A DNA stretch of 64,000 nucleotides from an uncultured Gammaproteobacteria bacterium (GCA_913057215.1 CAJXNQ010000005.1:1-64000), one strand, 5' to 3'; positions 15,719 to 24,714 are shown, counted from the stretch's first letter. Numbers and translations: made by a program. Notes: generated by a model from the sequence alone, not told the origin.

Positions 15719-18700
15719 CAGGGTTAGCCCGACTCCTGATCGGCAATAAAGTATTGACCAATCTGACCTTTGTGCTGATCTTGGTGATGGGCGCCCTGGC
15801 CTATTGGTCATTACCCAGGCAGCAAGATCCCACCATCAACTTCAACTGGATCGTCATCACCACCGCGTGGCCCGGTGCCTCGGCGATCGATATTGAGAGT
15901 CGCGTCACCGATCCGATTGAAGAGGCTATTCAGCGGGTTGATGATCTTGATTTCGTCTCGAGTTATTCCCGTGAAGGCCTGTCCTCGATTTTGGTGCGTT
16001 TTGAAGACGTCCCAGATGCAACATTTCAGCGACGCTTGGCCGACCTTCGACGTGAAGTGAATACAGCCGAGGGTGAGTTTCCTGATGAAACCGCTGATCC
16101 GATTTTTATCGAGATCACCTCATCCAATGCCTTCCCAGCTGCCACCATGGTTCTGGTGGGCTCCGGCGACGACGACAGCCTTAGAGAGCAGGCTGTTCTC
16201 ATTGAGAAAGATTTGGAACGCCGTGAGCGTATTGATCGCATCGATACACAGGGATTGTCTGATCCTGAAATTCGGATCGAGTTTGATCCCGCCGCGCTCG
16301 CATCGCGTGGGCTTGCACCGGCTGACCTGGCGAACACCATTCAAACCTATTTTCAAGATTTAGCCGCCGGTGAACTGAATGTCGGGGATACGAGCTGGCT
16401 TGTTCGGTTGAAAGGCAAGTCAACCGATGCGTTTGATTTAAACCAGTTTCCGATCTTAACGCGCGATGGCAGCGTGCGTGTTGGCGACGTCGCACGTATC
16501 ACCCGCACGCGCGCCGAACGCTCAGAATTGGTTCGCTATGACGGCCAGCCGGCCGTGATGTTGGCTGTGATGAAAGCCGAGGGGGCCAATACTCTCGAGC
16601 TGGTCGATGAAATGAAAGCGTACATCGAGACGCGGAATGCACTGGAGTCAGTCACCGGGACGCGTCTGGTCCTGATTGATGATCAAACAATTCCGACCCG
16701 GAAAGCTCTGAGTATCATGCAGAACAATGCATTGATTGGCTTGTGTTTGGTCCTGCTGGTTGCTTGGCTATTTTTGGGGTTCAAGATTGCAGCACTGACC
16801 GCGATTGGAATTCCTTTCATTCTAGCCGGTACATTTTGGGTGTTGTCGGGCCTTGATCAGACCCTCAATGTCACGGTGCTGCTTGGTGTTGTCATTGCAC
16901 TTGGGATGTTGGTCGATGACGCCGTGGTCGTTGTAGAGGCGATTTATTATCGGATCGAACGCGGTCAACGTGGCCTGCCCGCGATCTTAGACGCGCTGTC
17001 AGAGACTGCAGCACCGGTGACTGCTGCGGTACTCACGACAGTTGCGGCCTTTATGCCCTTGATGCTGCTACCTGGAATTTTGGGCAAATTCATGATGGTG
17101 ATTCCGCTTGTTGTGTCTGTTGCGCTCTTGATCAGCCTTGTTGAGGCCTTTTGGATGTTGCCAGGTCATGTCCTTGGGACGGGGATGACCCTCAATCAAG
17201 ATGGCCGGATGCAACAGTTTCGGACGCGCTTTAACCGAGGGATCCGGCACATCTACACGCATGCTTTGATTCGTGCACTCAGGCGGCCGATCCTGACGCT
17301 TTCAATTGCCGTGGGCGCGTTTCTTGGCGCCCTTGGTTTGCTGGCCAGTGGACAGATACGCGCTGATTTTTTTGCCGCTGATCCGATTCGAGTGTTTTAT
17401 GTCAATTTAGACGCGGAGCCTGGCACACGCCTTGAACGGACTTTGGAGATGGCGGTGCAGGCCGAACAGGTGGTACGTGCTCATCTTGAACCAGATGAGG
17501 CGCGCGGCGTGGTCGCCTACGCGGGACAGCAATTTACTGAAACCGAGCCCTTGCGAGGCAGTCATCTCGGGCAGGTTCTGGTGGGGCTGAACCCAGACGG
17601 TCGAGAGGTGTCGGATATCGTCGATGGGATGCGGGATGCAGTTGGGGCATTGGCTGGCCCGACGCGTGTGACCTTCTTACAGTTGGCTGGCGGGCCGCCG
17701 GCGGCCAAACCAATTTCGATCAAGGTTCGCGGGTCTGATTTTTCAGAGCTGCGGCAAGCCGCGGATCGAATCAAGGCAATTTTACGTGATACACCGGGCG
17801 TGACAGATATTACAGATGATGCCCAAGATGGGCGGCTGGCACTGGACATGCGATTGAAGGGTGATCAGGTGGCGCGGACTGGCATGTCTCCAATCACAAT
17901 TGCGCGCAACGTGCGGATGTTGGTGGATGGTGAGATCGTTGCCTCGGTTCAGGATGGCGGTGAAACAGTCGATGTTCGCGTGTTGGCATTGGAATCGGCA
18001 TTTGCATCACCCACTCAATTGTTAGCGACGCAAATGCCAACACCTGCAGGTGAGCTCATTACCCTGGGCGAATTGATGACGGTCGAGCGCACCCCTGCAC
18101 TTGGAACGATTCGGCATTACAACTTCAGGCGAACCATCACGGTCGAAGCCGATATCGACAGTGCAGTGACGGATACCGTCACCGCCAACACCAGTGTGAT
18201 GGACGCATGGAGCGGACTTCAAAATCAATATCCGAACGTCAATCTCGATTTTTCTGGAGAGCTCGATGACATCCAAGAAAGCTTGGATTCAATCGGTATC
18301 TTATTCATGTTCGGCTTGGGTGTGATGTATTTGATTCTTGGCACGCAGTTTAAAAGCTATGGGCAACCCATCTTAATCTTGGTCACCGTACCCTTGGCAT
18401 TTACAGGCGTGGTACTCGGCCTTTTTGTGACAGGCAACCCGTTGTCGCTGTACACGCTCTACGGGGTGGTCGCCTTGGCTGGTATTGCCGTGAATTCGGC
18501 GATTGTCTTAATCAGTGCAGCCAACGATCGATTGCGGCAAGGGATGAGCTTAAAGCATGCCACGCTCTATGCCGGTCGGCGTCGCGTTGTTCCTATTGTC
18601 ATCACGGTGATGACAACCATCGCCGGTTTGTTCTCGTTGGCAGCCGGTCTTGGTGGGTCCTCCCTGATTTGGGGTCCGGTAGCAACAGCTATTGTCTGGG

Positions 18701-18798
18701 GGCTCGGCTTCAGCTCGATATTGACACTCTTTGTGGTGCCAATCTTGTATTACCTCACTGGCAAGCGGAGAGCACGTCGACTCAAGCCGGCGACTTGA
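15715..18798 (+). CDS. RND-family efflux permease (AcrB-like)
   Basis: A 1027-residue proton-driven pump with 12 predicted transmembrane helices and two large periplasmic loops. The opening SLPRQQDPTINFNWIVITTAWPGAS and the TM4 aspartate pair in GMLVDDAVVVVEA (proton relay) mark the AcrB/MexF superfamily. In TM10 the AcrB lysine is replaced (GIAVNSAIVLI), which is common in environmental members. It is translationally coupled to the adaptor gene. The substrate cannot be deduced. The stop codon is at 18796-18798, about 110 bp before ibpA. Confidence 0.92.
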   Translation: MTGLARLLIGNKVLTNLTFVLILVMGALAYWSLPRQQDPTINFNWIVITTAWPGASAIDIESRVTDPIEEAIQRVDDLDFVSSYSREGLSSILVRFEDVPDATFQRRLADLRREVNTAEGEFPDETADPIFIEITSSNAFPAATMVLVGSGDDDSLREQAVLIEKDLERRERIDRIDTQGLSDPEIRIEFDPAALASRGLAPADLANTIQTYFQDLAAGELNVGDTSWLVRLKGKSTDAFDLNQFPILTRDGSVRVGDVARITRTRAERSELVRYDGQPAVMLAVMKAEGANTLELVDEMKAYIETRNALESVTGTRLVLIDDQTIPTRKALSIMQNNALIGLCLVLLVAWLFLGFKIAALTAIGIPFILAGTFWVLSGLDQTLNVTVLLGVVIALGMLVDDAVVVVEAIYYRIERGQRGLPAILDALSETAAPVTAAVLTTVAAFMPLMLLPGILGKFMMVIPLVVSVALLISLVEAFWMLPGHVLGTGMTLNQDGRMQQFRTRFNRGIRHIYTHALIRALRRPILTLSIAVGAFLGALGLLASGQIRADFFAADPIRVFYVNLDAEPGTRLERTLEMAVQAEQVVRAHLEPDEARGVVAYAGQQFTETEPLRGSHLGQVLVGLNPDGREVSDIVDGMRDAVGALAGPTRVTFLQLAGGPPAAKPISIKVRGSDFSELRQAADRIKAILRDTPGVTDITDDAQDGRLALDMRLKGDQVARTGMSPITIARNVRMLVDGEIVASVQDGGETVDVRVLALESAFASPTQLLATQMPTPAGELITLGELMTVERTPALGTIRHYNFRRTITVEADIDSAVTDTVTANTSVMDAWSGLQNQYPNVNLDFSGELDDIQESLDSIGILFMFGLGVMYLILGTQFKSYGQPILILVTVPLAFTGVVLGLFVTGNPLSLYTLYGVVALAGIAVNSAIVLISAANDRLRQGMSLKHATLYAGRRRVVPIVITVMTTIAGLFSLAAGLGGSSLIWGPVATAIVWGLGFSSILTLFVVPILYYLTGKRRARRLKPAT

Positions 18799-18860
18799 AA
18801 AATGTGACACCAATCCTTACTTTCTTGAATGAGGCGCCATGTTGGGCCTCTAAATAAACG

Positions 18861-18908
18861 GCTCTGTCTTCGGAAGAGCACCACAATTTGATCGCTTAAG
18901 GAGGATCA
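18861..18908 (+). promoter_or_regulatory. ROSE-like RNA thermometer in the ibpA leader
   Basis: Two hairpins precede the ibpA start. The first (18861-18879) has GCTCT/AGAGC arms, a bulged G and a cUUCGg tetraloop. The second (18889-18908) pairs TGATC with GATCA and continues as CTT with the AGGAG of the ribosome site, leaving a bulged G at 18894. The sequence UCGCU opposite the Shine-Dalgarno fits the conserved U(U/C)GCU of ROSE thermometers, which melt on heat shock to free the ribosome site. Confidence 0.78.
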
Positions 18909-18909
18909 C

Positions 18910-19353
18910 ATGACAGTAGACCTTTCACCTTTATATCGCACAGCCATTGGCTTTGATCGTTTGGCTGCCATGCTCGAGAGCGCGAATCGCGTTGAGAGTC
19001 AGGGATACCCACCCTACAACATTGAAGTGATTGGCGAAGACGCCTACCAAATCACGATGGCGGTTGCTGGGTTCACAGACGACGAACTGTCTATCGAGTC
19101 GAAGCAGAATGAGTTGACTGTGTCTGGACAAAAAGCAGATGCGGATGACGACACAGAACGTAAATTCTTGCATCGTGGCATTGCGACGCGAGATTTCGAG
19201 CGCCGGTTCCAGTTGGCCGATCACGTGTACGTCAAGGGTGCTCGCATGGAGCATGGATTGCTGCATATCGAGCTGTATCGTGAATTGCCAGAGGCGTTGA
19301 AGCCACGTTCAATTGCGATTGAAACAGGGAACCTGATCGAAAATCAGTCCTAA
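18910..19353 (+). CDS. ibpA: small heat-shock protein, IbpA/Hsp20 family
   Basis: A 147-residue holdase chaperone that binds unfolding proteins on heat stress and hands them to DnaK. The alpha-crystallin domain spans about 37-130 (YNIEVIGEDAYQITMAVAGF; then ARMEHGLLHIEL, the A-x(n)-G-x-L motif), and the C-terminal IxI-like anchor is RSIAIE. The N-terminus (LSPLYRTAIGFDRL) is of the IbpA class. Regulation is visible in the leader: a ROSE-like thermometer hides the AAGGAGG ribosome site. A CTTGAAT at 18824 resembles a sigma-32 -35 element, but no well-spaced -10 could be confirmed. A strong terminator follows. Confidence 0.96.
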   Translation: MTVDLSPLYRTAIGFDRLAAMLESANRVESQGYPPYNIEVIGEDAYQITMAVAGFTDDELSIESKQNELTVSGQKADADDDTERKFLHRGIATRDFERRFQLADHVYVKGARMEHGLLHIELYRELPEALKPRSIAIETGNLIENQS

Positions 19354-19362
19354 TCGTGAAAG

Positions 19363-19386
19363 GCCCGGCATCGGCCGGGCTTTTTT
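19363..19386 (+). terminator. rho-independent terminator after ibpA
   Basis: GCCCGGC (19363-19369) and GCCGGGC (19374-19380) form a GC-rich stem with a 4-base loop, directly followed by six T residues at 19381-19386. Confidence 0.95.
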
Positions 19387-19407
19387 CAACACACAAGCAC
19401 GCCTCGC

Positions 19408-19436
19408 TTGTCATCAAATTGTCTTCAATTTATTGT
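19408..19436 (+). promoter_or_regulatory. candidate sigma-70 promoter for the MaoC-Pta/ackA operon
   Basis: TTGTCA (19408-19413) and TATTGT (19431-19436) with a 17-bp spacer, lying just after the ibpA terminator and about 30 bp before the start codon. Found by consensus reading only. Confidence 0.5.
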
Positions 19437-19469
19437 GCAATGCAATAAAGATCCACGGAAGGCGATCCC

Positions 19470-20861
19470 ATGACCCCAATCACCCGGTTAACGAATACCA
19501 CCTATGACGAACTGACTCTCGGTCTTTCGGCGTCGATTGAAAAGCGGCTGACGATGGACGACATTCGGTTGTTTGCTGTCATGACCGGGGATGTCAATCC
19601 AGTCAGTCTCGATGCGAAATTTGCGAGCTCCAGCCGTTTTCATGACATCGTCGCCCACGGCATGTGGGGCGGTGCACTGATCTCTGCTGTCCTCGGAACT
19701 GAGTTGCCAGGCGCTGGGACGGTGTATCACCAGCAAATGTTGAATTTTATCGCGCCGGTGCGCATTGGTGATGTCTTGAAAGTGACGGTCACGGTGCGTG
19801 AGAAGCGAGCCGATGCACAGGTTGTATTTGAGTGTGATGTTGTCAATCAAGCGGGCGAGCAAGTCCTGTCCGGTGAAGCGATCGTGATCGCACCGACGGA
19901 AAAAATTGAGTCTGAAGTGGTTGAGCTGCCGGATGTCTTGTTAAACGAGCGACGACATCTCACGCACTTGTTTTCAAGATGTCAGGCGTATCGTCCACTG
20001 AGGGTCGCTGTCGTGCATCCGTGCGATGAAGTGTCCTTGACTGGGGCCTTGGAGGCCCGCGCCCAGGGGCTGATTGAGCCGATTTTGATTGGTCCAGAAG
20101 CAAAAATTCGAGCGGTCGCAGACGCGTTGGATTTGAGCTTACAAGGTGTTGAGATTCAATCGGTGGCGCATTCGCATGCAGCCTGTGAGCGCGCGGTGAC
20201 ACTCTGCCAGACTGATGCGGTTGAGTCTGTTATGAAAGGCAGTTTGCATACCGATGAGCTGATGGGCGCGCTGTTAGCCAAACAGGCAGGCCTTCGAACG
20301 GACCGCCGTGTCAGCCACGTGTTTGTTTTTGATGTACCGACCTATCCTCGGCCGCTGCTCATCACAGATGCCGCCATCAATATCACTCCAGATCTGACCG
20401 CCAAGCGTGACATCATCCAAAATGCCATCGAGCTTGCGCATGCGTTACAGATTGAAATGCCCAAGGTGGCCATCCTATCTGCTGTCGAGACTGTCACTCC
20501 TGCGATTCCCTCGACATTGGATGCAGCGGCATTGTGTACGATGGCGCTTCGCGGCCAGATCACCGGTGGCATCCTCGATGGGCCGCTGGCCTTTGATAAT
20601 GCAGTCAGTGAAGCTGCCGCGAAGATCAAAGGTATTCAATCTGAGGTGGCTGGCCAAGCCGATATTTTGGTCACCCCTGATTTGGAGTCGGGCAACATGC
20701 TTGCGAAACAACTTGAGTATCTGGGACACGGCGAGGGTTCAGGCATTGTTCTCGGTCTTCGGCTGCCCATCATTCTCACCAGTCGAGCCGATGATGCGAC
20801 GTCACGCCTGGCGTCATGCGCACTGGCGGTGCTTCTCAGCGCACATCAGCGAGGGCTGTAA
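19470..20861 (+). CDS. bifunctional MaoC-type enoyl-CoA hydratase / phosphate acyltransferase
   Basis: A 463-residue fusion. Residues about 15-150 form a MaoC hot-dog domain, with the catalytic D-x-N-P-x-H-like segment (MTGDVNPVSLD...VAHGMW). From about 160 to the end runs a phosphotransacetylase/phosphotransbutyrylase domain (KGSLHTDELMGALL, VFDVPTYPRPLLITDAAINI and GILDGPLAFDNAVS). It would hydrate short enoyl-CoAs and convert acyl-CoA plus phosphate to acyl-phosphate; acetate kinase, starting 2 bp downstream, then makes ATP. The fusion is a known arrangement in proteobacteria, often beside short-chain acyl or PHB metabolism. The acyl preference (acetyl or butyryl) cannot be read from the sequence. 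Confidence 0.92.
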   Translation: MTPITRLTNTTYDELTLGLSASIEKRLTMDDIRLFAVMTGDVNPVSLDAKFASSSRFHDIVAHGMWGGALISAVLGTELPGAGTVYHQQMLNFIAPVRIGDVLKVTVTVREKRADAQVVFECDVVNQAGEQVLSGEAIVIAPTEKIESEVVELPDVLLNERRHLTHLFSRCQAYRPLRVAVVHPCDEVSLTGALEARAQGLIEPILIGPEAKIRAVADALDLSLQGVEIQSVAHSHAACERAVTLCQTDAVESVMKGSLHTDELMGALLAKQAGLRTDRRVSHVFVFDVPTYPRPLLITDAAINITPDLTAKRDIIQNAIELAHALQIEMPKVAILSAVETVTPAIPSTLDAAALCTMALRGQITGGILDGPLAFDNAVSEAAAKIKGIQSEVAGQADILVTPDLESGNMLAKQLEYLGHGEGSGIVLGLRLPIILTSRADDATSRLASCALAVLLSAHQRGL

Positions 20862-20863
20862 TC

Positions 20864-22045
20864 ATGTTATTCGTGATCAATGCAGGCTCTTCCAGCGTCA
20901 AATTTTCTGTGTATGAATTGTCTGATGCATTGACTCTCCTCGAGGAGGGTCAGGCGTCTGTGCGCGATGGCCACGTACATATCGAGGCGCAGACTGCGTC
21001 TGGAGAGACACTGTCTTATGACCCCGACACGCTCGCACTTGAGCAGGATCGGGTCATGCTGTTGTTATCCGCTGTCCTTGAACTGTTGGAGCGTCAGTTT
21101 TCAGGTTCCCCAGAGGCGGTGGTGCATCGGGTGGTTCACGGCGGGGAGACCTTTCAGAGTCCTGTGCGCGTGGATGCTGAAGCGCGCGATGCCTTAGAGG
21201 CGCTCGTCGATCTGGCGCCACTGCATCAGCCCGTGAATCTTGCGGGCATTGATGCCTTTTCTGAACGCTATCCCGATGTTCCGCAGATCGCATGTTTTGA
21301 TACCGCATTCCATGCAGGCCAGTCGAGCCTGGAAACGCAGTATGCGTTGCCCCGAGATGTGACAGATGCTGGTGTGCGCAAATACGGATTCCATGGCCTC
21401 TCCTATCAGTCGATTTGTCAGCAGTTACCGGCTTACAGTGTGCAGCCACCTTACCGTGCGGTGATTTGTCACCTGGGTAATGGAGCTTCAATTTGCGCGG
21501 TTGAGAATGGTCGATCTGTGGCCTCAACCATGGGGTTTACAGCGGTTGAAGGCTTGCCGATGGGCACCCGGTCTGGCCGACTTGACCCAGGGGTGTTGCT
21601 GCATTTGCAGTCCCATTTCGGATATCAACTCGATGAACTTGAGCACATGCTGTATCAGGAGTCTGGCTTGAAAGGGTTGTCTGGTATTTCCAGTGATGTG
21701 CGAACACTTGAAGCCTCGGACTCGCCTGATGCGGCCTTTGCAATCGATTATTTGACCTATCGCATCAATGCAGAAATCGGTGCATTAACGGCAATTTTAG
21801 GTGGGATTGATCTGTTGGTGTTCACCGGCGGGATTGGTGAACACTCAAGTCGTGTCCGACTGGAGGTGTGTGAGCGGTTGTCGCGTTGGCTGCCGCTTGC
21901 GATGGATGAGCAGGCCAATGCAGAGCAGGCTGTGATGCTCAGTGACGCCGCATCGGAGATTTTAATCTTGCGTTTAGAAAGTAATGAAAATCAATACATG
22001 GCCGCGCAGGCTCGAGCGCTTCTCGAGCCACAGATCTCCCCGTGA
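20864..22045 (+). CDS. ackA: acetate kinase
   Basis: A 393-residue ASKHA-fold kinase interconverting acyl-phosphate plus ADP and the free acid plus ATP. Motifs: N-terminal NAGSSSVKF (phosphate 1), the catalytic-aspartate segment CFDTAFH, KYGFHGLSYQ, CHLGNGASICAV (phosphate 2), GLPMGTRSGRLDPG and FTGGIGEHS (adenosine site). The start is the ATG at 20864, two bases past the MaoC-Pta stop, which gives the conserved N-terminus; an upstream in-frame start inside the previous gene is unlikely. The full family length is present. Its partner is the fused phosphoacyltransferase just upstream. Confidence 0.96.
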   Translation: MLFVINAGSSSVKFSVYELSDALTLLEEGQASVRDGHVHIEAQTASGETLSYDPDTLALEQDRVMLLLSAVLELLERQFSGSPEAVVHRVVHGGETFQSPVRVDAEARDALEALVDLAPLHQPVNLAGIDAFSERYPDVPQIACFDTAFHAGQSSLETQYALPRDVTDAGVRKYGFHGLSYQSICQQLPAYSVQPPYRAVICHLGNGASICAVENGRSVASTMGFTAVEGLPMGTRSGRLDPGVLLHLQSHFGYQLDELEHMLYQESGLKGLSGISSDVRTLEASDSPDAAFAIDYLTYRINAEIGALTAILGGIDLLVFTGGIGEHSSRVRLEVCERLSRWLPLAMDEQANAEQAVMLSDAASEILILRLESNENQYMAAQARALLEPQISP

Positions 22046-22084
22046 TTGAGATAGTGTTGTAGAATGCTCGCACAGGAGGTGTGT

Positions 22085-22177
22085 ATGAAAGTATTGAAAG
22101 AGTTGACGTCGGGTGACACGGGTTTTGCCTTGATGTTAGTGGCGATGACGCTGACGATTCTCGCACTCGCTTTTTAA
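22085..22177 (+). CDS. 30-aa single-pass membrane peptide
   Basis: A very short gene with an ideal ribosome site (AGGAGG at 22074-22079, five bases before the ATG). The product has a charged N-terminus (MKVLKELTSGD) followed by a hydrophobic helix (GFALMLVAMTLTILALAF) running to the C-terminus, a tail-anchored topology. It lies 39 bp after ackA and 7 bp before the next membrane-protein gene, so it is probably in the same operon. The family is not known. Small peptides of this shape often modulate a larger membrane protein; here the 115-residue neighbour would be the obvious partner. Confidence 0.6.
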   Translation: MKVLKELTSGDTGFALMLVAMTLTILALAF

Positions 22178-22184
22178 ACGCTGC

Positions 22185-22532
22185 ATGCGTGCAGCCACCT
22201 TTTCGATCGTGTGTTTGGTGGGCGTCTTCGCTGCACTGAGCTTGAATCATTTCTACCCGTCTAAGATGGCCTATGGGTTGGTTGCACTGACATCGGGTGC
22301 AACCCTGTCGCTTTACTGGTTTAAAGGCCTCTGGCGCGGCATCCATGCGGACTGGCTGGGTGGCTTGGTGGTTGTTTTGGTGGCGTTGTTTACGATTGTC
22401 TTGCCCTTGATTCAGTATCTCTTACAAGCACCGTCTTTATATATCTCGGCCATGGTTTTTGGCGGGCTCATTGTGGGCGTTTTGAGGCATCGTTTGCCTG
22501 CACGTTCTGATGGCCTCGATGTGAATCTGTGA
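22185..22532 (+). CDS. uncharacterised integral membrane protein
   Basis: A 115-residue hydrophobic protein with about four predicted transmembrane helices (about 5-22, 28-45, 57-77 and 83-99) and a short cytoplasmic tail rich in Arg (RHRLPARSDG). I do not recognise the family; there is no motif of catalysis or transport. It lies between the 30-aa membrane peptide and glycerate kinase, whose GTG start overlaps its stop by 4 bp, so it belongs to that transcription unit. The ribosome site is weak, suggesting translational coupling with the preceding small gene. Confidence 0.65.
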   Translation: MRAATFSIVCLVGVFAALSLNHFYPSKMAYGLVALTSGATLSLYWFKGLWRGIHADWLGGLVVVLVALFTIVLPLIQYLLQAPSLYISAMVFGGLIVGVLRHRLPARSDGLDVNL

Positions 22533-23782
22533 CCGACTCTTATCGTTTGCTCATGGCCGCCTTTGAAGCGGCCGTCGATGCCGCTCGCGCACCCTGTTTG
22601 ATCCCCTATTTGAATGCGCTTCCTGAGGTTCAGGGGCGGCGTCGGTTTTTGTTGGTTGGTAAGGCGGCGGCCAGTCAGGCGGAGGTCCTCGAATCGGTCA
22701 TCGAACAGCCAGAGGGACTCTGTATCCTGCCCAAAGGGCATACGGCGAGGACGTCGTTGAGAGTGATCGAAGCGACACACCCGACCCCAGATGCGGGGAG
22801 CATCGAGGCAGCCACAGCCGCCATGGCACTCGCTGACCAGACCGAAGAAGGTGATCAGTTGGTGTGTCTGATTTCAGGTGGTGGTTCCAGTTTGATGTCG
22901 GCACCACTGCCAGGCATGGATCCCGCGCTCAAACTCGAAGTACATCGCGCGCTGTTAGCATCCGGTGCCAGCATTTCCGAGCTCAATACCGTGCGGAAAC
23001 AATTGTCGCTGGTCAAAGGAGGTCGTTTGGCACAGGCATGCCGCGGCACTTTGATCAATTTGTTGGTGTCCGATGTCCCCAGGGATGAGGTTGAGATGAT
23101 TGCATCCGGGCCGACCGTGCCTGCACACACCACACAAGCAGACGCTTTACATGTTTTAGAGCGCTACGATATTGGCCTTATCAAAGAGCTTGAGCCTTGG
23201 CTGACCGATCCCGCATTTGCCACTCCCAAGCCATCGGATGCATGTTTCGAACGCGTGACAACGCACGTGGTTGCCGCCCCATCTCGATCACTGGAGGCGG
23301 CAGCCAACGTATTGGCCGCCGAAGGCGTCGATTGTTGGATCCTTGGTGACTCGATTGAAGGGCCTTCAGAGATCGTTGCACGGGTCATGGCAGAAACAGC
23401 CCTCTGGCAGAAACGCAAAGGTGCACTGGCTCGGCCCTTATGTTTGTTATCCGGGGGTGAGACGACCGTCCGCGTCACCGGTGACGGAGTGGGCGGCCCG
23501 AATGCGCACTTTGCACTGACCTTATTGGATGCATTGCAGGCCACGCCTGGCATTGCGGCGATGGTGTGTGACACCGATGGCGTCGATGGCGCAGCCGAAA
23601 TCGCCGGAGCCTATGTGGATGAACACACGCTTGAGTCCGCCCGGCAACGTGGACTCAACCCGATCGATGCTTTGGCGCGACAAGATGCGCATACATTTTT
23701 CAGTGCCCTGGATCAGGCTGTTGTCCCCGGTCCGACTGGGACCAACGTCAACGATTTTCGAGCGATTTTGATCACTCCTTAA
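22529..23782 (+). CDS. glycerate 2-kinase (DUF4147/MOFRL family)
   Basis: A 417-residue enzyme phosphorylating D-glycerate to 2-phosphoglycerate, linking glyoxylate, tartrate or hydroxypyruvate breakdown to glycolysis. The N-terminal domain shows VGKAAASQAEV and ISGGGSSLMSAPLPG; the C-terminal MOFRL domain shows LSGGETTVRVTGDGVGGPN and GPTGTNVNDF, the family signature. The start is GTG, overlapping the preceding stop. The related gene names are gckA, ttuD and garK-type; I give none because the upstream pathway is not encoded here. Malate synthase G, another glyoxylate enzyme, lies 5 kb away on the other strand. The gene converges on the AEC carrier with a 4-bp overlap of stops. Confidence 0.9.
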   Translation: MTDSYRLLMAAFEAAVDAARAPCLIPYLNALPEVQGRRRFLLVGKAAASQAEVLESVIEQPEGLCILPKGHTARTSLRVIEATHPTPDAGSIEAATAAMALADQTEEGDQLVCLISGGGSSLMSAPLPGMDPALKLEVHRALLASGASISELNTVRKQLSLVKGGRLAQACRGTLINLLVSDVPRDEVEMIASGPTVPAHTTQADALHVLERYDIGLIKELEPWLTDPAFATPKPSDACFERVTTHVVAAPSRSLEAAANVLAAEGVDCWILGDSIEGPSEIVARVMAETALWQKRKGALARPLCLLSGGETTVRVTGDGVGGPNAHFALTLLDALQATPGIAAMVCDTDGVDGAAEIAGAYVDEHTLESARQRGLNPIDALARQDAHTFFSALDQAVVPGPTGTNVNDFRAILITP

Positions 23783-24714
23783 ACCAGCTTCAATAAGCCA
23801 ATCACGAGAGACAAGGTGGCAATCCCACTGACTGTCGAGATCAAGATGCTGGTGGTGGCTGTAGGCGGTGACACATCATACCGGCTCGCAAATAAATACA
23901 TATTGACGCCTGTTGGCATGGCCGCGAGCAGTACAGCCACCGATAACCAGAGTGGTTCAAGGCCAAGCGTGTAGCCAACACCGAATACCAGGAGTGGTTG
24001 CAGCAGGTTTTTAAGCACGCTGACCAAGATCGCCGGCGCAATCGATCCTGAGAGTCGGTATCCCGCCAACGAACTGCCCAACACAAAAAGAGCGGCCGGT
24101 GTGACACTGGTGGATACGAGATCAAACATGTCTTCGGCCAGTGGATGTAAACCAAGCCCCGTGAGTTTCCAAAGAAATCCTGCTGCTAGCCCCACAATCA
24201 ACGGATTAGCCAATAGGCCACGGATAACTTGTTGCGGTAACTCAGACAGGCTTGCATTTCGACCACGTGCGATTTCGATCGCCACCGTGACGGCGGTGAA
24301 TACCGTGATCCCGTGCACTGAAATAATCAGAAATAACGGGAACAAGGCCTCATTTCCAAGTGCTCTCGGTATGAGTGGAATGCCGAGTAATACAGTGTTT
24401 GAGAAACAGGCTCCAAGTCCGATCACCATCGACTCCACCAGTGATCGGTTGAGTGCCCACCATGCAATGGCAAGGCCGACGATAAAAATAACAACCAATG
24501 GCAAGTAATAGCTGATAAAGAGCGCGCTGGTTGAGGCTTTGGGTGGCTCGAGTTGGACGACTGCGGAGAACAGGAGCATGGGGACTGCAAAGTCGAATAC
24601 ATACTTTGCCAGTCCATCACGATGCGTCGACTGAAAGTGCCCAAGCCGCGTGGCAAAGTAGCCAATCAGACCCAATGCCAAGATCGGTGCGAGGACTTGG
24701 AAAATATCAGCCAT
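23779..24714 (-). CDS. AEC-family membrane transporter under TPP riboswitch control
   Basis: A 311-residue carrier of the auxin-efflux-carrier (AEC/BART) superfamily, with about ten transmembrane helices in two halves. The first segments (ILALGLIGYFATRLG and YVFDFAVPMLLFSAV) and the family-typical NPLIVGLAAGFLWKLTG, with ANP-type turn, are clear. AEC proteins move organic acids or other small anions by ion coupling. Its start lies 8 bp inside the ThiY-like gene, so it is translated from the mRNA headed by the TPP riboswitch. That makes it a candidate carrier for thiamine or a pyrimidine/thiazole precursor, which is inference from context only. No ABC permease or ATPase gene is present in this window. 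Confidence 0.87.
   Translation of the reverse strand: MADIFQVLAPILALGLIGYFATRLGHFQSTHRDGLAKYVFDFAVPMLLFSAVVQLEPPKASTSALFISYYLPLVVIFIVGLAIAWWALNRSLVESMVIGLGACFSNTVLLGIPLIPRALGNEALFPLFLIISVHGITVFTAVTVAIEIARGRNASLSELPQQVIRGLLANPLIVGLAAGFLWKLTGLGLHPLAEDMFDLVSTSVTPAALFVLGSSLAGYRLSGSIAPAILVSVLKNLLQPLLVFGVGYTLGLEPLWLSVAVLLAAMPTGVNMYLFASRYDVSPPTATTSILISTVSGIATLSLVIGLLKLV

Noticed and set aside
18794-18860. A sigma-32 promoter for ibpA
   Set aside because: CTTGAA occurs twice (18794 and 18824), but no CCCCAT-like -10 lies at 11-16 bp from either. Kept only as a remark under ibpA.
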